A DNA stretch of 64,000 nucleotides from Ilex aquifolium (Eukaryota; Streptophyta; Magnoliopsida; Aquifoliales; Aquifoliaceae), in the NCBI GenBank assembly GCA_951799425.1, contig OX637392.1:53903093-53967092 (forward strand). The letters run 5' to 3'. Position numbers and translations under genes: made by a program. Positions 60,391-64,000 of this stretch are shown piece after piece. Position 1 is the first letter of the stretch, and each line of letters begins with the position of its first letter. Below the pieces are notes generated by a model. That model saw only the letters and a list, made by a program, of their open reading frames with translations, ran no database searches and was not told the origin of the DNA.

Positions 60391-60809
60391 TGGTATATAT
60401 ATGTATATATTTATCTACGAATTTATAAATATATATATATATCTACGAAATTATATATAAGAATTTATAAATATATATATATATATATAAAATATAATAT
60501 ATTATATAATATAATATTAATTATAATATATATTATATTTTAAAGTTTGGTTTATTGAATTTTTTTTTATGAAATTATCAATCTAAAAATAACTTTCTTA
60601 TATTTTTTTATTAATGTTTGAATTACTGTTCAAACATATATTTAGGCTGTCGAAACAGGTTTTACTATTTTCTGTTCAGTAAAATTGTTTTTGAAATCAT
60701 CTAACCAAACAAGTTTTTTATCTCAAAAAATATCAAAATCATTTTCTTAAAACTCTTCTCAAAAACTGTTTTCGAATACCTGTTTTTGAAACGCAAACCA
60801 AACAAGCCC
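59934..60809. mobile_element. PIF/Harbinger-type (Tourist-like) MITE, 876 bp
   Basis: The ends GGGCGTGTTTGGTTTGTG and, in reverse complement, GGGCTTGTTTGGTTTGCG pair over about 28 bp with few mismatches. The flanks are TTA at 59931-59933 and 60810-60812, the usual 3-bp target duplicate of this superfamily. No transposase. Confidence 0.85.
60210..60540. repeat. (AT)n-rich core of the Harbinger-type MITE
   Basis: Almost pure A/T with long (TA)n runs (60341-60386) and many self-complementary ATATTATAATAT words. It is likely to form hairpins and to be length-variable. Confidence 0.9.
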
Positions 60810-60859
60810 TTAGCTTGGGTGACAACCGAACACGCCATGTTCTGATACAATTGTGGAGA

Positions 60860-61087
60860 GACTTTGCAAATTGAGATAGAGGACTACTATATTAATGAAG
60901 GAGGTATTGTACTCAAAAATATAATGTCAAGTTATAATTTTTTGAATAGTTCACTCGTGTGACGTAATTTTGGGACAAATAATTTAAATATTTTGGGTTT
61001 GATTGGTATTGGCTCTCGAGTTTAACCAACGATTGTTATTATCCAGCATTTACTTTGTATAGATGAGTTTAATACATCGGCAGATGC

Positions 61088-61123
<36 letters not shown>

Positions 61124-61440
61124 CCCAACCCAACCCCACCACCATAAATAAGTTGAATTTGATGACCCTTGTGTGGTCCAGGAAAGGCACATAAGAGAAG
61201 GACTTGGTCAGGCCTCTTATGTGCCAGCAGGTATTGAGCCTCGTGAGATGAGAATATTTGGAGTAAAACGAAAAAATAAATAAATAAATAAATAAAAGAT
61301 TTTTTTTTTTTTTTGGAGAATTGTGGGTATTCGTCGTATTGCTCGACATTGTTGACTTGGACCAATAAGAATGTATCTTAGAAAAATGAGGAGGACTTTG
61401 AATTAGTACTTCTATTTTTTGTTAATTTTTTAGGATTATA
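60860..61440. repeat. Diverged relative of the 3.3-kb repeat, part 1
   Basis: Follows the unit order TTTGGGTTTGATTG, ATCGGCAGATGC, TATTGAGCCT, TGACATTGTTGA-like words, ACCAATAAGAA, but with many differences. It contains a 33-base C tract (61089-61121) and an AAAT repeat (61274-61297). No gene. Confidence 0.7.
61089..61121. repeat. Uninterrupted 33-bp C tract
   Basis: Followed by CAACCCAACCCAACCCC. The minus strand is a strong G-quadruplex candidate. Confidence 0.95.
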
Positions 61441-62425
61441 ATTTTGTTAGGAAAGATTATACTATTAAGCAATTGGTGCGTCTCAACTTTTAATCGTGCT
61501 TTTAATGACGAGTAACTATTTAGGTACTCGAATAAATACATTTTACTCTTAACTTACATCTCGAAACATAAAATCAAAATGAATAGTTCACTCGTTTGGG
61601 GTCCGTCGTCTTTTGAAATGATCATAAATTAAGAAATTTTGGATTTGACTCGTATTAAAATCTCCAAGTTTAACCCATGTAAGTGATTCGCGGATGACTG
61701 TTGGAATCTTATTTGAAAGAGATTTTTTGTAATATATCGGATACATATCTTGTGATTGACAGACAAGCTGTACAAGAAAGACTTAAGGAGGGTCAGTTGG
61801 CCCACCCTTTTAAATAAGCGGGCCCTCTTTTAAGGGAAGTCTTCTTAAAATGTTACAATACCGAAAAATATTTTTTAATATTATATTTTTATTTTTTGGT
61901 CAATAAAAATATATTATGTGTGCAATTTTATTTTTTATTATTTTTAATTAATAATTATAAATCATCTAATTTAAATTAATAGTCGGAATTATTTTTCGAT
62001 ACCGTACCGTCTACCTACCTTAGCCTTGCACCTTTTAAATAAGTTGGATTTTGTGACTCTTATGTGGTCCATGAAAGGCACAAACGAACAGGACTTGGTG
62101 AGGCCCCTTCTGTGCCAGCTAAACTCATTACAGTTCAGTATTTTGGAGGTGTGGAAGACTGACCTTACCTCATCCGTCATAAGTAAGTCAATTCCCAACT
62201 CACCAAGTAATTATCTTTTCTTAGCACATTTTCAATTTCTCCCAAAAGTCACAAAAATACTTTAATAATTTCTCATTCAATATTTAATAGTTTAAATAAA
62301 TAAATATAAAAATATTTATTTAAAACAATTATTTTCAATAGTAACCATAAGAAGGAGAAGAGTTCAGCAAATCCATCCAATCTTGGACAGTAAGCCACCG
62401 CCTCAAAAATGTCACTTCACCGCTT
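61441..62425. repeat. AT-rich DNA with a second diverged repeat piece
   Basis: 62025-62130 matches 61145-61220 (TTATGTGGTCCATGAAAGGC against TTGTGTGGTCCAGGAAAGGC), so part of the relative is locally duplicated at ~890 bp spacing. The rest is AT-rich without recognisable content. Confidence 0.55.
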
Positions 62426-63420
62426 CTAAAAGACCACGTCTCCTATAGATACGTGATTGTCTCTAATAGCCAAATATTTCTGGATGATTCCAACGGATTT
62501 GGTAGGGAGATCGCACCAATCTTGGATTGAAATCGTGAATGTTTTTCTTGCTACATGACATTGTTGACTTGGACAAATATGAAGGGCTCTTTGAAAACTG
62601 GGAAGGATTTTGAAGTAGGACATATTTTAGTCTTTTTATTGTTATTTTGTTAGGATTACAATATTATTAGGATTTTTTTTTTTATTTTTTTTTTTACGTC
62701 TAGATCGAGAAATTTTCAACGATACTAGTGACATTTTTTGCAAGTCCCGATCGAATCTCGTTCATGTGATCACATAAGATCTTGTGCTATCGTTCTTTTA
62801 TAGAAAAATACTTATTCCTCTATAATATTATTATCCACGAGTCAAATTTTCATCGTTTCAATTTCAAACATTCTTAATTTCAATCGTCCTAATTACCCAT
62901 TAATTATTAAGTTTACTTGATGGTGGTACAAAAATTACTTTTTTATAACTCCTTGATCACAACCCAAAAAAAAAAAAGACTTGGTTGACTACTGTTTCCA
63001 TTCAACCAAAAGACCAACCAAAAAAATTGAAGGCATAGTCTCAATAAAAAGAATTGAACACCATGACGGATTTGCATGGAGTCTCGCAGAAACATATTAG
63101 AGTAAGATATATTTCTTGAGCAAATTCTTTAATCGTGGGAGGAAATGATGGAAAAAGTGAGCTCACCCTAAGCAAATCCACTTCTCGTTATCTTGTGTCT
63201 AGTCTAGTTCCGTACCTACTCTTTACTCCAATCCTTCATTTCCACAAAGACCATATAAGTAGTTTCCAAAAGACTCTTTCCATGCAATTTCTTGATGTAG
63301 CCCTTTTAGTATACAATTTGAAGTTATTATCTCGAAGTCCCACATCATGGGAGTTACTCAGCAAAATGGCATCATATAAAATTCTATTTTACGTGGTTGA
63401 CTCCAAATAACTGAGAAAAA
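62426..63420. repeat. Diverged relative of the 3.3-kb repeat, part 2
   Basis: It contains TGACATTGTTGACTTGGAC, GTTTACTTGATGGTGGTAC, a short A tract with GACTTGGTTGACTACTGTTT, and GAAGTCCCACATCATGGGAG, all in unit order. It lacks the MITE and the poly-C, and so shows the pre-insertion state of the unit. No gene. Confidence 0.75.
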
Positions 63421-64000
63421 AAAAAGTGCAATTTTTTAAGAATGAGAATCTCTTATGAATTTCATCCATCCCTACAATCTATCTTGACGCCTGAAAGTTG
63501 GATCAGTTGTTCCTCCTTACTCAAGATATTATATTTCATCCAATTTCAATGAAATAAATGATGCTCACTGAATGAATTAATTTTAATTTTTATATATGAC
63601 TTCAGATATTCAATAATATTATTGTTTTTCATGCGAGTGCGATGTTTGGATACGAAATTAATGTTAATCTAAGTTAAAAATCTCTATTTATTTAAACTAG
63701 TGGTCAAATCAAGTGAAAAAGAGTTCCCAAGAAATTTAAATATGAAAACTGATGATTCATAAAAATAAAATGCACCGTAGCTAAACTCATTACAGTTTAG
63801 TATTGAAGGTTGATAAGCAACTGTCTCCCAAAATAGAATGAATTTCATTCTTGAATATACAATATTTCAATCTTCAAGACTCCAACGAACACGATTATGT
63901 GTTTATAATTGAATAAAACTTGAAAAAATAATGCAGTAATATGCAGAGAGAGAAAAGAAAAATAGAATACTTAATTCAGAATTTGGGATAATGGAGAGAG
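63421..64000. other. AT-rich non-coding DNA
   Basis: No gene or recognisable element was seen up to the window edge. Confidence 0.4.

Overview
This is nuclear DNA of a flowering plant, a eudicot and possibly an asterid (the asterid guess is weak). The reasons are two intron-containing plant glutamate receptor-like (GLR) genes, Ty3/gypsy elements of the Tat and Tekay lineages, and many short non-autonomous DNA transposons with plant-type ends. Prokaryotic features, rRNA, tRNA and CRISPR were not seen. The annotation comes from reading the sequence and comparing parts of the window by eye; no database search was run.

Layout. (1) 1-9658: a Tat-lineage LTR retrotransposon on the minus strand, cut by the left window edge. 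Its 5' LTR is 8946-9658. Its gag-pol frame has four in-frame stops and has lost the end of RNase H and all of integrase. Two related, intron-containing ORFs run antisense to gag-pol: ORF A (1-2478) is still open once three introns are removed, ORF B (3484-4571) has one stop. Between pol and ORF B lies a repeat-rich spacer with a 54-bp hairpin minisatellite. (2) 9659-18200: a complete six-exon GLR gene on the minus strand (GLR-a, 919 aa) with flanks. (3) 18582-45514: five head-to-tail copies of a ~3.3-kb repeat. Each copy carries the same ~295-bp MITE, the same degenerate copia-type LTR with a primer-binding-site relic, and two C-tract/A-tract junctions. Copy 2 is split by an intact, young 10,085-bp Tekay chromovirus (22890-32974; gag-pol-chromodomain ORF of 1,533 aa; TSD AAAAT). 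A rearranged sixth copy runs to 46245. (4) 46246-47381: a GLR pseudogene fragment (part of intron 2 and exon 2). (5) 47382-50142: non-coding DNA with a candidate 134-bp Helitron, then GLR 3' flank. (6) 50143-59434: a second complete six-exon GLR gene on the minus strand (GLR-b, 929 aa), with longer introns that hold MITEs, a fold-back repeat and a (GT)n tract. (7) 59435-64000: GLR-b upstream DNA, an 876-bp PIF/Harbinger-type MITE, and diverged pieces of the 3.3-kb repeat.

How it fits together. The locus is a tandem GLR cluster, all on the minus strand: GLR-b, then the GLR fragment, then GLR-a. GLR-a and GLR-b share exon structure, an intron-2 MITE, 3' flank and about 100 bp of upstream sequence, so the duplication unit was larger than the gene. 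The 3.3-kb repeat looks like old GLR-upstream intergenic DNA, because a diverged relative lies upstream of GLR-b, that was amplified between the GLR fragment and GLR-a. The inferred nesting order is: GLR duplication with intergenic DNA, MITE and copia LTR entering the intergenic unit, unit amplification and exchange between copies, then Tekay insertion. Both GLR genes are predicted to encode ligand-gated cation channels of the plasma or endomembrane.
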